Positions 22,939 through 35,272 of a stretch of 64,000 nucleotides of DNA are shown in pieces; the first letter of the stretch is position 1, and every line of letters begins with the position of its first letter. The notes beneath the pieces were generated by a model. That model was not told the origin of the DNA. It saw nothing but the letters and a program-made list of their open reading frames with translations, and ran no database searches. The DNA is from Lethocerus indicus. Lineage: Eukaryota > Arthropoda > Insecta > Hemiptera > Belostomatidae. The stretch covers positions 13,704,925 to 13,768,924 of the forward strand of contig JACDQD010000003.1 of the NCBI GenBank assembly GCA_019843655.1. The letters are read 5' to 3'. A program made the translations under genes and the position numbers.

Positions 22939-23016
22939 TGTTCTATATCCCGGTCTAGCAAAACACCAAACCAGCGAGAGGAGACAGAAACATCACGAAC
23001 CTACAGTGTTCTATAT
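22939..23016 (+). mobile_element. 58-bp retroelement fragment with 10-bp target-site duplication
   Basis: TGTTCTATAT occurs at 22939-22948 and again at 23007-23016. The 58 bp between them (22949-23006) begin CCCGGTCTAGCAAAACACC and end CATCACGAACCTACAG. They match an internal part of the two longer copies at 28975-29122 and 44576-44722. The direct repeat is what integration leaves. The insert lacks both ends seen in the longer copies, which is unusual for a target-primed LINE insertion. It retains the frame reading RSSKTPNQREETETS. Confidence 0.7.
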
Positions 23017-26000
23017 GGCTTCCTCAAAAGCTCCACTTCAAATCCAACTCAGAGCTTGGAATTCATCCCACATTCCACGTAGACAAAAGGATTTTATAAT
23101 TTAATGGGGAATAATTTTCTTTAATGAGATGTTGCGTATAAATACATTGATGTCATACAAATATCTCGTTAGAATATTAAATAGCTCTTATGGAAATAAA
23201 TATATATAATATGGATATAAAATGATGACACTTCATGCGGAACGATTGTAGCGAAATAAAGAAAATGATGCAACTGTCCTGAGGAATTGGCCATTAAGAA
23301 ACAGTAAATATTCCTTAATTAAACAACGAATGAAACTAAACGGGTTTTTTTCTGTTAATTGGTTGTGGTAGTTGTCCATAACATCAGTTGTTGTCGCTGT
23401 TAATAGGAGTTAAAATTCCCTTAGAACCGCTGGGTGACCTGAACTTAAGTTGGGCTTTGCTTAAAATTCTAAGAGCAAAGTTCTGAGAACTTGAAAAGCC
23501 CGGTGGCTTACTTTCAAGTTCGAATCATTAACCCGAACAGCGACGGAAGTTAGTTGATGAATGTATTAACTATTGTAATTGTATTAACAAGTACTAGCCT
23601 ACTGATGCAGTTTAATTACGGCTGAAACATTCAAAATTATATTTATCTTAAGCAAGACGAGTTTGTATACACGTCAGCATAAGATGAATCTAAATGACGA
23701 TGAACTAATATTAAATAGAAGTTGTAATTATTGTTTGTAATGAATTTCGAATAAAAATAATATTGAAACTTTCAGAAGCAATTTTATTTTCAATAGAACA
23801 TAAATGAACCAATAGGTTCTCTATCGTTTAAATCCGCGTTAATCATGTCTGATTCGGGGAACGCTTTTGTTCACATTAATCAGTTCATTAGGAGGAGGCG
23901 TTAGCCCTTAAAAAACAATTTAAGGCGTGTCATTCCGTTCATTAAAAGCGTAAAACGGGGACGGGAAAATGCGGATGACTAGAGGTGGGCAGTGTTGTTA
24001 CAAAAACGGTGCGGGCGGGTCTGAAATTAGAATGAGAGGATTAAATCGGCCTCCCGGGCCCATTGTTTTACGCCCGCCAGATGAATAACTCGCTTACATC
24101 AACTTTCGATCCGGTTTACGACTTAATAAAGGGAAAAGAGGCGCGGCAGGTTACCAGCCGTTAAAAAGGCACAGTGACAAAAGTCGGCTCAAGCACTCCT
24201 CTCCATATACAGCGGCTGGTTATACAGCCCAACTAGGCCGCTTACTATACCCAGCCAGTTATAAGGCAGGGTATTTAATTTCCAGTGAATTTTATAATCA
24301 TCGTCATCCTTATGCTCGTTCTGGGACTGGAGTTCGGGAGAAGAAACGGAAGGTCAAGGTTTGTAGTAGAGTACTGACGATTTTGAATTTCATTGATATG
24401 CAATCCAAAATAAAATATTTTTTACACGAAATCCCCGCCAAGCGTTGTTGATTGTGATAACGCCGTTAAATTAGGCGTTAGTGCTCCGTTCATCAACCAA
24501 TTAGAAATTGAATATGCGAGTGGAAACTGAAAATCGCGAAAGTGATGGTATTCAAAACATTCTCGCCGAATGCAGTGAAATTATTGAATTGAAAATACTT
24601 TAAATTGAATTCCTAGGTTTTATTCCGTTCCACCAGTGGCACATTCTGCAGTTAATTGGTTTCCTACAGAACATTTATCTCTCCCACAGATTTTCGTCCA
24701 CTCGGCATTTTTTTTGTTATATACAAGTATTATGTTCTTCCAGTGGTCTGTTTCCAGTAGAATAATATAACAGTGAAGTTTATTTTCGTACCTTTTAAAA
24801 ACGCTTGTTCCTGTATTTAATTGGAAAGGTCATTCCGTCCTCTCAGTGATATTTCATTTCACTATCATCGTTATTAAATAATACGCTTCGTGTACAGGAA
24901 AGCTCAAAATAACAAATAATTAACAGTAATTTGTCATTTACAGGAATCGGTGCTCCTGTGACGCAATAACAAACAATCGAAATACGCTTCATGTTACAAA
25001 TTGGTAACTCATAGATGTGTCATCTGTAGTTCAAATAAACTAACCCGTAGGTTATATTAACGCAGCCAACCCATAGTAAGGAGCGCATTAACGGTATTCA
25101 AATACCGTGTGTATATACTCACGGGGATATTTTTGGTACAAATGTTATACATTTTCATATCGTCAATGTAATGGGTAAATTTTGCGATATATTAATAACT
25201 CGGGGTCCTCAGGCTTCACTGGACTATATACCAGCCTAAAATGAATCGGTAGTGAGAGATTAAGATTACTGAAAGGAGCAATTTTTTTACGAATAAAATT
25301 AATTTAGTTAATATTATAATCTCGGAGATAGAAGTTCCCACGAATGTACTTTAAACGAGTGATACTAAAATTAAATCGAGAACCTCTTTTACGTTAAAGT
25401 GGTGAAGGTGTATTTTCGTTTAGAGTTGAATCGAAGGAGAGTCGGGGCTGAAAATAATTAACGGGCGCCCTGAATACTTGATTTGTGGGATTCAATCTTC
25501 CGTAATGCGTCGAAACGTGGCCGCACCTCTCCGGATAAAAACAGGGCGGGGCGGCTCAATTTTTCCGTCCAATTTCTTCCGCCGTTCGGCCGGCCGGCAT
25601 TTCCCATTTTTCAGGCAAATCGGGAGCCGAAGCAAATAGAGGCGGGCGGTGGACGCCCCGGTAATTCGGGCCCGGGCCGGACCCGATTTATTGGCGGCGA
25701 TGAATCCACCGGCTCGCATATCGGCCGACCCCCCCCCCAACCCTGGTCACCACAACTCCAACAGGTTCGGTTCTCGAGAACCACTAAAGCCTGTCGATAC
25801 TATAACATTCTCAAATCACCTTCGCGTCAATCGACAACACTTCCACTTACCCTCTCAACATTCGGTATAGTGGCAATTTACTAACCACCATAGGAATATA
25901 TTCCCAGTTTTCATAAACGACGTATATATTAACCCAATATAAATCGATTATAAAAAGTTAAATTCTGAACAAGAGCTTATTAAATGATATGCTCTTCAGC

Positions 26001-28974
26001 TTACAAATTCAATCGGATTCACGGCTCAGATACTACGCCAGCAATGTAACAGTGTTATGCCGGTTTAGTATCACGGCGCCGGATCGTCTTTACTGTCGTC
26101 TCGCACAAAATAATAATTTTATTAGTTATTTTAAGTCGTGAATTTTGGAACACTATATGTCGCACGATTTTCTCTCTACCCATACCTGTTGGTTTTATTA
26201 ATGTTTGTAAATTTTGGCGCATCGTCAACTAAAACTAAAAATCTCCCTGGGCAACACCTGTTGTCTGAAAGCAGTCTAAACATTTTGAACGGGGTAGTTG
26301 GCGATTTATTGTTAGATTAAAGTGAAAAGAGTTTTAGTGCTTTAGAGGTCGAGTGTGAGGGAAGAGCTGGCACAGTAAATAAGCTTTTCGGGCTGGGAGG
26401 AGGTCATGTAAAATAGGAAGGGGCGCTATTAGTCCCCGGGGTCGGGACCTCGGTGTTTTCTACGGATTTATACGGGATTTTATATGGGGTCGCTGTTGCG
26501 TATAGACCCCCACCTCACCCCCACTGCACCCGACCGAATAAACACGTCGGCGCCTCACCCCAAACGGAAATACACGAGAGGGGTGGCTCCCGGAGCGGGC
26601 AAAATACGGTTGCCTAACCGGGCCTCCATTTTTGTCCGGTGACGAGCAGTACAGCGCCGAGAATATCGCCATTTACGCCAGTTCACCACCAGAGAACTGG
26701 AAGTATGCACTGAGATTTCATCTCATTCGAGTTTAGGCTTGTAACCGAAATAAGTGGTACAATTTAAGAAGTCAACACATTTCTTTAAGCATTCATTTTA
26801 AAGCAAACATTTAACAGTCTCCGCACATTTTCCCTACTAGTTAATGGGACCACGCTGGAACATCGCTAAAATAGTTGACTCTGATTTTCTCATCTGCATA
26901 CAGTGCAATGTGTGCGACGGATTTTTTTTCTAGTCCATTCCCTCAGTTCGGTGGCCTCAGTTATGTCTGGGAGGGGCTCTCAAGCTGGTTCGCGACTGGT
27001 CCTTTAAAATTAAGGTCTGAACAATGAAAAAGGGCCTACAAGGATTACCCACGATTCGATGGAACAAAGGAAGACCTCAGGCCCGTGAATTCCTATCTGT
27101 TAAGAATCCTAATCATCTCTCAGCCATATTTACCCTCGGATAAAGCCGGATTTTCCCAAGTTAAAGTCCTTAAATAAAGATGTTTATAAAAAATTATAAC
27201 ATTTTTCAACCTCAGCTCAGCTCTTACCCTAGACAAGAAAAAGTAACTCCCTCTCATAGTTATTAGAATTCGTAATCGTAATCGTCATAGATCGCTAGAG
27301 TAGGTAAATGAGTTGTTTTGGAATGTAAGGATTCAGAAATTTATAGGACACTAGTAGAACATTTTTCAAATGTCTCAAATAACTTTCATAATTATTTTAA
27401 TACATTTATTGAATTCTATAAACAGTGCCGGTACTAGGCGGTAAACGTAAGATGTCTTTTATAAAATGATAATTATGAAGTTTATACCTACTATTCATAA
27501 ATTTAAATATATTCAACACGTTTTATTTTACTATTTTACGTTGTCTTATTCCTGTTATGAAATTTATAATAATAAATTATAATAAATGGGATACATATAA
27601 CGCGATGTTATTCCATTTCATACGTTAGGGTCAAATGTCCTTGTTAGTTCCACGCGCATGCCCTTGTATTTAGTGCTGTTATGACCTGTCAGGTGCTACA
27701 TTCAACACTTCCACTTAAATGGTTTCAAAGCAGTGGAAATTAATCCGGCTGTAGTTCGCTGAAATGCCCATTTGGAACAGACTCGGTGGAGGGTAGCGAA
27801 TTATCTCGGGTGAAAAGCAAATTTCAGAAAATTGAACATGGTTTCGGATAAAAAAAGTTTTTCCAATGGATTTAAATCGCATAGATGTAATAATCATCGT
27901 TCGGGTTCCAACGCCCGAAATTTCATTACTTAAATGAAAAACCTGGATTACCCATATCTCCACCGAAAATCTGTAATACTCATCTAAATCTGGCATCGTT
28001 ATCTTGAAAGCGTTTATGTTCGCATATTTATGTGTTTATCTCGTGGAAAGAACGTTCCGACCGTGTGTTATTGGTATTGCTATTTACGTTTGCTTCTTTT
28101 TTTGGAGGGTTGCCAGGTTTAGTTTTTTTCACAAGTGTTCTACTTACGGTAGCAGAATAATCAAACGGGGAAAATTAAGTTCATATTTCATCAAAAGGAT
28201 TGAAAATGTATTTGGTGATTTGTTTGGTTTTTGACTCAAATTTTTGTCTGAATTTTGTTAAGTATTAGCTCTTTCATATCGCAAATGTCAAAATGATGAT
28301 TATAACTATCGATTTTAAATATAATTAAATTAAGCAATGAACTAATCAGCTTTATTGCAATGAGAGTTAATCTTTTACTATAAATACATTGCAAATACAT
28401 TGTCAAAGCTGGTTTAATGGAAAATAAGATGCTGATTCGGGGATATACTAAAAGTTTCCTAAACTATTGCATCGATACTTCACATACTGACCTGCCTGAA
28501 TCTAATAGAAACACCAAGAAAGTAATTCGATTACCAAGCGACACTTTGCGTAAACAGGGGGATTGCCAATAAAACTTGGCATTGGTGGTCCGTTTGGATC
28601 GTTTTTCTTCGGGATCTGGGTTAACGACAGTATTTTTTGTAAAGTGAAAGGCGAAATTATTTGATAACTAATAGCTCAAAATCAATTTACGTATTTGCTA
28701 AATGATATCCAATAGAAGCCAACTATCCCGAACAGTAGAGCGCTTCTAATTCAGTAGAACAACAGAACAATAAAAACAGGTAAAAACAGGTACATTTTTT
28801 CAGTTCAGGTGTATGAACATAAACAAAATAGAGAAAGTTTAAAAATAGAAAAATGTACTGCACTTAATCCAATTTCAAACTTACAAAGCGAACCTAAATC
28901 TCGATTCAAATTAAAATCTGTGGGCAAAATAATTTCGAGAACTATAATTCGAATACTGCACAGTACATGTGAAA
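23017..28974. other. Gene desert with GC-richer islands
   Basis: No supported gene. Approximate GC-richer islands: 23880-24260, 25430-25760 (frames on both strands; TCGGGCCCGGGCC near 25667), 26320-26690 and 26930-27100. Frames such as 25483-25884 plus and 27715-27996 minus show no recognisable domain and overlap frames on the other strand. Confidence 0.45.
23487..23521. other. Perfect 10-bp hairpin GAACTTGAAA / TTTCAAGTTC
   Basis: The two 10-base arms pair perfectly across 15 bases, and AGCC/GGCT inside the loop can extend the stem. AAGTTC-TGA-GAACTT overlaps the left arm, and GAACTTAAGTT lies about 50 bp upstream, so GAACTT half-sites cluster here. Possible transcription-factor half-sites or a small structured element. 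Confidence 0.6.
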
Positions 28975-29122
28975 GTGACAGTGCAGTGAGGATGCCCAAA
29001 AAATATCCAAAGTGCTAACAGTGACTAACACCGCTACTGAAGATGGCGAGCAGCCGAGACCGGTCTAGCAAAAGACCAAACCAGCGAGAGGAAACAGAAA
29101 CATCACGAACCTACAGGATTCC
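28975..29122 (+). mobile_element. Unknown retroelement, 5'-end-like copy 1
   Basis: This ~148-bp segment matches 44576-44722. A shared leader (GTGACAGTG-AGTGAGGATGCCC ... GTGACTAACA-CGCTACTGAAG) is followed by ATG at 29043 and a basic, polar frame beginning MASSRDRSSKRPNQREETET. Similarity ends at ATTCC (29122). An untranslated leader running into an ORF start is what the 5' end of a LINE or LTR-element gag region looks like, but no diagnostic domain is reached. LINE copies usually keep the 3' end, so a 5'-only copy is odd. It could also be a SINE-like derivative. Confidence 0.6.
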
Positions 29123-32100
29123 TATGATCTTTCAGAAATCTAGCACAAGTGCATACGGATTGAAAAGTAGTATTTTAACCATTTTATAGTTGAACAAATG
29201 ATATTTGTGAAAATAATTTATCGCTTATATTTAAACTAATAATTTACCTCCAAATTCAAAATGAAAGCAAGTTGTACATGCTTATATCGACTATAAAAAT
29301 TCACTATGTCTGTATGATCGATGCGGGCATATATTTAATTGTTTGTATTTAGTTTTGATTTACCTCTCTCAGTATATCTGGATCCCATCATCAGTTGGCA
29401 CGCGTGCTACTGTCGACGCCTGTAATAAATCATACGAGATCTGTCGCGACCGTAATAGGTTTCCACCGCATTATCCTGCACATTTGCCTAAATTTATAAT
29501 TACGTTATGCGATCGTATCCATTGTTACAGTAATCCCCGCCTACGCCCGGGTTTAATGTCTCGTTGAAATGATATTCTGAAGCAAATTTGGTTTACATCT
29601 TATTTAGCTCCTGACTATTAAATTTCAAGTAATATCTATGGCGCATTAAATGTAAGTAGAGAATACGAATGAAGAAATTGAAACATCCTCTTATTTCAGA
29701 AAAATGAGGAACGAGTCAGTTGCCTGACAGCCTTGAGAGCAAACCATTCGCACATGCCAATCAGAAGATTGAATCAGCTATAAAAACACTACTATTGACT
29801 CGATTTATTTCAGAACTACCTGTTTCACGGCTTTTTTCACTCAAATCAGACAAAAAGTTTAATTGTGCACATTATGCCGTCTTATGTATATGTAATACTG
29901 TAAAATTCACTTCGTTTAGGCAGCCCAAGGAGTAACCACATAAATAAATTCCGCCCAAGCTAATTGCACTTATGATAACGGAGTGTCACGACTTAGGGAA
30001 AAATTATTCCCTTTATTTAGGGATAGTTTTAAGGGGGGGTGGCGCAATCTGTATTCGGGAAGCCGGGACGACTGAAATGAAGCAAAGGGCAGAACAAAAG
30101 GTAACAAAGTGCTCGTTATAACGGCTACTCTGAAATTAAACGGTGGTATAAATCATCGGATGAGACTATGTTAATTAAGGGGAGAAGAGTCGACGCAAAT
30201 AAATTTACTTTTAGGGGCGGGCCTGGGCGGGCAAGTGGCGGTGGATATTTGAACTGGAAAATTGTTGGCGCCCACTTTTAAAGCGGCCCCCCCAACCAAC
30301 AATTTTCCTGTTACGGTTTTAACCCGCCGATTGTTCTTATCGCTGCAGTCGGCGGATAAATAGAAGCGAGGTATGATCGCAGGAGAGACGGCCTTGTGCA
30401 AATCCGTGATAGGGGCCCAACAACCGGGGTTCGCTCATTATTAACCGGCTTGGCCGTTTATTCATACGGATAAAGTGCCCAAGGACTAGAGTTCCAGAGC
30501 ACAAGAGGCACTAAACCTAAACCTAGTAAAAGAGAAATTATTTATTCGCAAATTTGTATTATAATATATTAGACATCTCTTACAGTGACAAAGCTTAGGA
30601 CACGCCCGAGAGAATTAAATGAATCACATAATAAATCAGACTTACCTTCGAAGTGTTATTAAACATTTACGTCTTCAAAATTATTTTGCACAAATTATAG
30701 CGCTACGATTTTATATACCCTCGGGTACTTTATATGTTGAAGAAAAAATGAGACTGAAGAGGACTTCCGGTTAATTTTTCTTCCCGAAGCCACAGCTGCC
30801 AGGGAGGATTCTATTTGAACATGTTCAGCGTGCCAACAGTCTGGCGAGGGGGCCGGCGGGCAATCAATAAATATGACCGGCATTAGTAATCAAGTTTCTA
30901 ATTAGATCTAAGAAAGTGTACGGTCGCTGCAAGTCAAACAATAAACGGAGCATAGCCTCGGCTGGGAATTCATAACGGGTACGGTTGTTGGGCCTTCACC
31001 GAGGGGCCCGTTGCTGTCGGCTCATTTAAAGGGGCCCGTATAGGGGCGCCGGCCCCCGATTACCGCAGGCGACAGAGATGCAAATGAAACGGGCGACTAA
31101 TACCGGCTTGTTCCAAACTTGGGCCGAGTTCCTTTTTTTTCTATCAGGCCGCCGAGGATTTATCAACGTCCGGTTGATTGAAGTTAATTGCTGGGTGTAG
31201 CGCGTTCCCCTACCTCCTCCTCCTCCTCTTTTTTTATCATCGCATGGTCCCGGACGCTTCCCACACGACCCTCGTCCTCCTTTCTTATTTGATTTGTTCC
31301 CTACCGAACGTTAATTATTAATTTCGGCGCTCGACGCCACCCTAGGTGTTCTTCGAAGACTTTAATATAATTTGCACGAGCCCGTGTCCTTAAATTTATG
31401 TTTACATTGTTCGGAACTTGATGATGATTGATCGTCCAATCGCTAAAGTAAACGAACAACTTAAATTTTGGAACTTAAATCTAATTAGGAATGTATAAGA
31501 TACTGATGAAAGTTTTCTTAACGGATGAGCGGGCATAATATTCAATTTGCAGGAGGAGCGTTGGGATGTTATTGTCGGTACCGCAATATTTCGTTTACAG
31601 TTTACATTACTAGATAGCGGAGGTTTAATGTGCAAAATTAATTATAAACCGTATAGATTTTTAAGGAAAATATTTATTTTGAATATTTATTTTTGGCAAT
31701 GAAACGACGACAGTACCTTTGCTGTTTTTCTTTACATTGGATAATCGTGGATCTAGATTGCGGAGCATTGTTGCTTACTGCCCTTCGTCACCATTATTTA
31801 GTGCCTCGACCGAAAATTGTTCTTTTCGGTACTTCCAAAAGTCCATTAAGTCCAGATGTGGCCAAAGGTGAAGAATGGAGATTATAGGTTCAACGGAAGC
31901 TATTCGACTTAATTATTCAAATTAGACCATAGCAGTAAAGTGGAGGAGTAGGGGGGGGGGGTGCCGCCGCCGGTCGTAAATCATCAAGGGGGCTCGTATT
32001 AAAAAGTGAACCTAACCGATCGCCGGGAGTTGTGAGGATATGTTTTGTTATTACACAAGGACAGAACAGTTACATACCACAGAACCACTTGAACAGAGCA

Positions 32101-32288
32101 TTACTCACACTCAGATACAGAGAAAAAGAGATTCCGGTACAAATATTAAAAACGAAAGTTAATCTTCATATTCATCTTCAAAAACACCGACAACAAGCAG
32201 GCTCCAGTTTAACGTTATTCAAACACCTGGTAACGAGAAAAAAATCTGTGTATCCCTCATATAACTTTTCTTTTTTCCTATTTACATA

Positions 32289-32290
<2 letters not shown>
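29123..32290. other. Gene desert with strong GC-richer islands
   Basis: No supported gene. Islands lie at about 30030-30440 and 30830-31350, with G runs near 31950. The 30830-31350 island has GGGGCCCGT twice (31003, 31031) and the POU-octamer sequence ATGCAAAT at 31078-31085. Frames at 30171-30401 and 30695-30883 (minus) have no recognisable motif. Confidence 0.45.
31003..31085. promoter_or_regulatory. Island core with paired GGGGCCCGT and a POU octamer
   Basis: GGGGCCCGT at 31003-31011 and 31031-31039, then ATGCAAAT at 31078-31085, all in one GC-rich island. ATGCAAAT is the classical POU-domain octamer. Whether it acts as an enhancer here is inference only. Confidence 0.3.

Positions 32291-32339
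<49 letters not shown>
32291..32339. repeat. (AT)n microsatellite, ~49 bp
   Basis: Uninterrupted AT dinucleotides. Confidence 0.97.
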
Positions 32340-32342
<3 letters not shown>

Positions 32343-34990
32343 CAGGAGAGGAAATAAGGCTTACTGATAAGCGCTCGGAATCGGTCAGCCGGTCAGTTCA
32401 TTCCTTTCGCTGCTCTGCCACTACACACCTGTGCTAACATTTTCCTTTACTTTACTTCTGATGTCGTTTAATTTAGCTTTTCCATTCATTCCCTTTCTGC
32501 CAGGTCTTTTTCTTAAAGGCTTCTTAAATGTTCACGATAGATGCATTCAGCCCAGTTTTCAAATAACTTGCTGGCCTACCGGAAGAAGTGTTTAAAACAT
32601 TTTTTTTAAAGCGTTGAATGTAACGTGTTAATTAAAATTAAAAATCAGCCGCTAATCAAAGTTTTTAGGCGCTAATCACGGTCCAGTCTAAAACGAAATA
32701 ATTTTCATTTTCTTATGGTTTCGAACCCAATCAGAAACTGGCACATTACTGGTAAATTATTGTATTAGCGCGATTCCAGGCTTTGAGAAGAGTGACTATA
32801 AGACAAGTAAGAGAAGAGGAAGGCCACGTCTAGGGCTGCGGTCTTGGGTCCCATTATGGGAGCCGAATACTATCAGTCCTAATAGATATTCCAATCAGCA
32901 GCCCAATATTGATTCCGCTCCACGGACGGAAATTTAATCCCGTTCAATGTCGCTCTATTAAAGTAATAGAGCTGAGCTCATTTTTATTTTGGCAAAGTTT
33001 GTTGTTTATTTAAAATTGAACGTTCTTTATTATCTCTTTATTGTATCAGTAATACTATTATAGGTATTATTAGTCGGAATGATAAAAAGGTTATGGTTTC
33101 ATGGGATGATAATGTAATTTCAAGTAAACAAACTGGAAATTCTTCAATTCCAATTCTTTCGATTAAAAAAGAATGTGGCTATGCAAATATTTTTAATGAT
33201 CAGATTATTTGAGATTCTCGGTTCAAAGCTCTACTCAGAGCTCCTTAGTCCTTTAATTTTACGGTCGGCTTACTACACGGGAAGCCCTTTTATTATTTCT
33301 TGTAATCGAATGTAAAAACAATTCTGAATAAAATTATCTTCATTTTATGTTCCTTTCTAAAATTATGAGAAATGCGTGCATTTTAGGGCGTCAGCCTTTT
33401 TGTCCTTTTTGTTTTGTTTTTCAACTGATTATTTTATATTCCAGTAGCCTCAAAATATTTATTTATGTCCATTAGAGTATCTATTTATGTATCTTTCCTT
33501 ATTCTTACTGATTGACTGTATTCAAAGTTGTTGCTTTCACCGAGTATGTGCTACTTGATTTCGTTTGAAATCGCAATTATTTATATAAATCGCCTTCAGC
33601 GAAGGGGGAGCGTTTCTGGTAATTAACTTTTATTACTCAAAATAAATTACCTGCACTTACTTGAATCGAATTTCTGTGGATTTTCGCTCAGTTTTGTTAG
33701 AAGGGCGGCAGGCTCGTAGATCGGACACGTAAATATTTCATGAATGTGTGTAATTGCGAGTTCGATTTGATGTACGGGTTCAGCTGCGGAGTTCCATTTT
33801 TTAAAGGTCGCTCGTGCATTTATCCTCCTGAATTTACGCTCGCCCTTCAGGACACTGTTACAAGATCTCTACAGAAATGATAATTGTTGCCGGAGTGGAC
33901 GGGTGTGAAATTCCGATGCGGACGCTTTAATTAGGCACTAATCTCCTCGGGCCGGCTCGTACTTGTTATAATTTAAATGAGGGCTCCGAGTAATGTTCAC
34001 AGGTTTCATTAATGCTGTTTTACACCTGGTGAACCCCCACCACTTCTCCCGCGCTTCCCGACTAACAATTTTGCGGATTAACTGGCGGCCTAAAGAGCGG
34101 GCACCTTGGTGAAATATTCAAAGACATACTCGTGAAAAATTCATTGTTTCGGATCCAATCTATTTTCGAGTCGGAGCGACAACTGTTATCGGCCATCAAG
34201 AAAAATGTCTTACGTGGCCAATTGGTTGGTCGGATTATCGCGCTATGTTTCGAGTAGGACTGACTGGAGGAGTTATGTAATTATTTCAAGCATTTGTTTC
34301 AATTTCTTTTTTTTTTCATCAGCGATAGAATCGCGAAAGCGAAGTGTTTTCGTATTATACGACCTCCGCTCGTAATTTGTTTTCCACCGGCCGTGGTACA
34401 ATCACCGTAAAACCGAATTCGCTTATTGCACATTAGTTGATTAAGATTTTAATGGGTACGAATGACCTGTGCCAGGTAGTTTAGGACCGGTAAGCCCGTG
34501 CCAAGACCCTCAACTAGTAATTATTGAATCGACTTCCAAGCTGGTTTATGATCATTTTACTTTTGTGTAGTCTGAAATTTAGGAATTGCTCCCTTGGCGC
34601 GTGGTAGTTGGGGTATGGGCGGGGGTCGATAATCTTAATTAAGTTAAGTGAAGATTCACGCCAGCCTGGAAATCTGCGCTCAACACTGACTACTGATCTC
34701 CATTTCTTAAAATTAATTACGTGTTTTCCATCGCCTAACGCAAAGGAAAATTCCAATCCGAAAACGCTTCTCTGTTCTACTTCTGTGAGATAATTTCATG
34801 AAATACAGTCAATTAATTAGGTCTATTCGTGTATTTGAGAACATAGTTTGGCTCTTATTGACAGTCCGTACACAATTTAAAACGAAAATATAACCAAAAT
34901 GTTACTGAGAGCTAAAGTTACATCGAACTTCTATGCGGTTACCCCTTCGATGAGGTATACAAATAAGGACCCATATCTCTATAAGTTCGG

Positions 34991-35272
34991 TTATACTAAA
35001 AGCAATAAAGTTGTCCCACTCGTAAACTCCGTCCCCTTATGGCGATATGACAGTCCGTCGGTGGCAGCTATTTTCTTTCCTGCCCCGAAGAATGAATCGG
35101 CAAATTCTGTGACAGCCGTCTCTGCGGTTCTTACAACGACAGCTTTCTTTGCCGTTCCAAATTCCAAAGCAAGTATTTCCCAGCGCTTTTCAATCGTTGT
35201 ATTAGGTTTGTCAATGTTAGATGCAAGGTATTTATCGACCTCTAAAAACACTGGTTTTCTCGCCTTTGAAAC
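34991..35272 (-). CDS. Candidate coding segment or pseudo-exon, unknown function
   Basis: A minus-strand frame stays open for about 90 codons from near 35272 to a stop just below 34991. It has a soluble-protein-like composition rich in Glu, Lys, Ala, Thr and Asp (for example IEKRWEILALEFGTAKK and RTAETAVTEFADSFF). Such a balanced composition is unusual for chance frames in this AT-rich desert. I do not recognise the family. There is no clear splice acceptor in frame, and a stop (TGA) lies shortly upstream. A plus-strand frame also overlaps it (34899-35369). It could be a decayed transposon piece, an internal exon, or chance. Confidence 0.2.
   Translation of the reverse strand, partial: VSKARKPVFLEVDKYLASNIDKPNTTIEKRWEILALEFGTAKKAVVVRTAETAVTEFADSFFGAGKKIAATDGLSYRHKGTEFTSGTTLLLLV

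Noticed and set aside
25483..25884. 133-codon plus frame with an overlapping 82-codon minus frame
   Set aside because: Low-complexity Pro/Gly/Arg composition from a GC-rich island; open on both strands; no motif.
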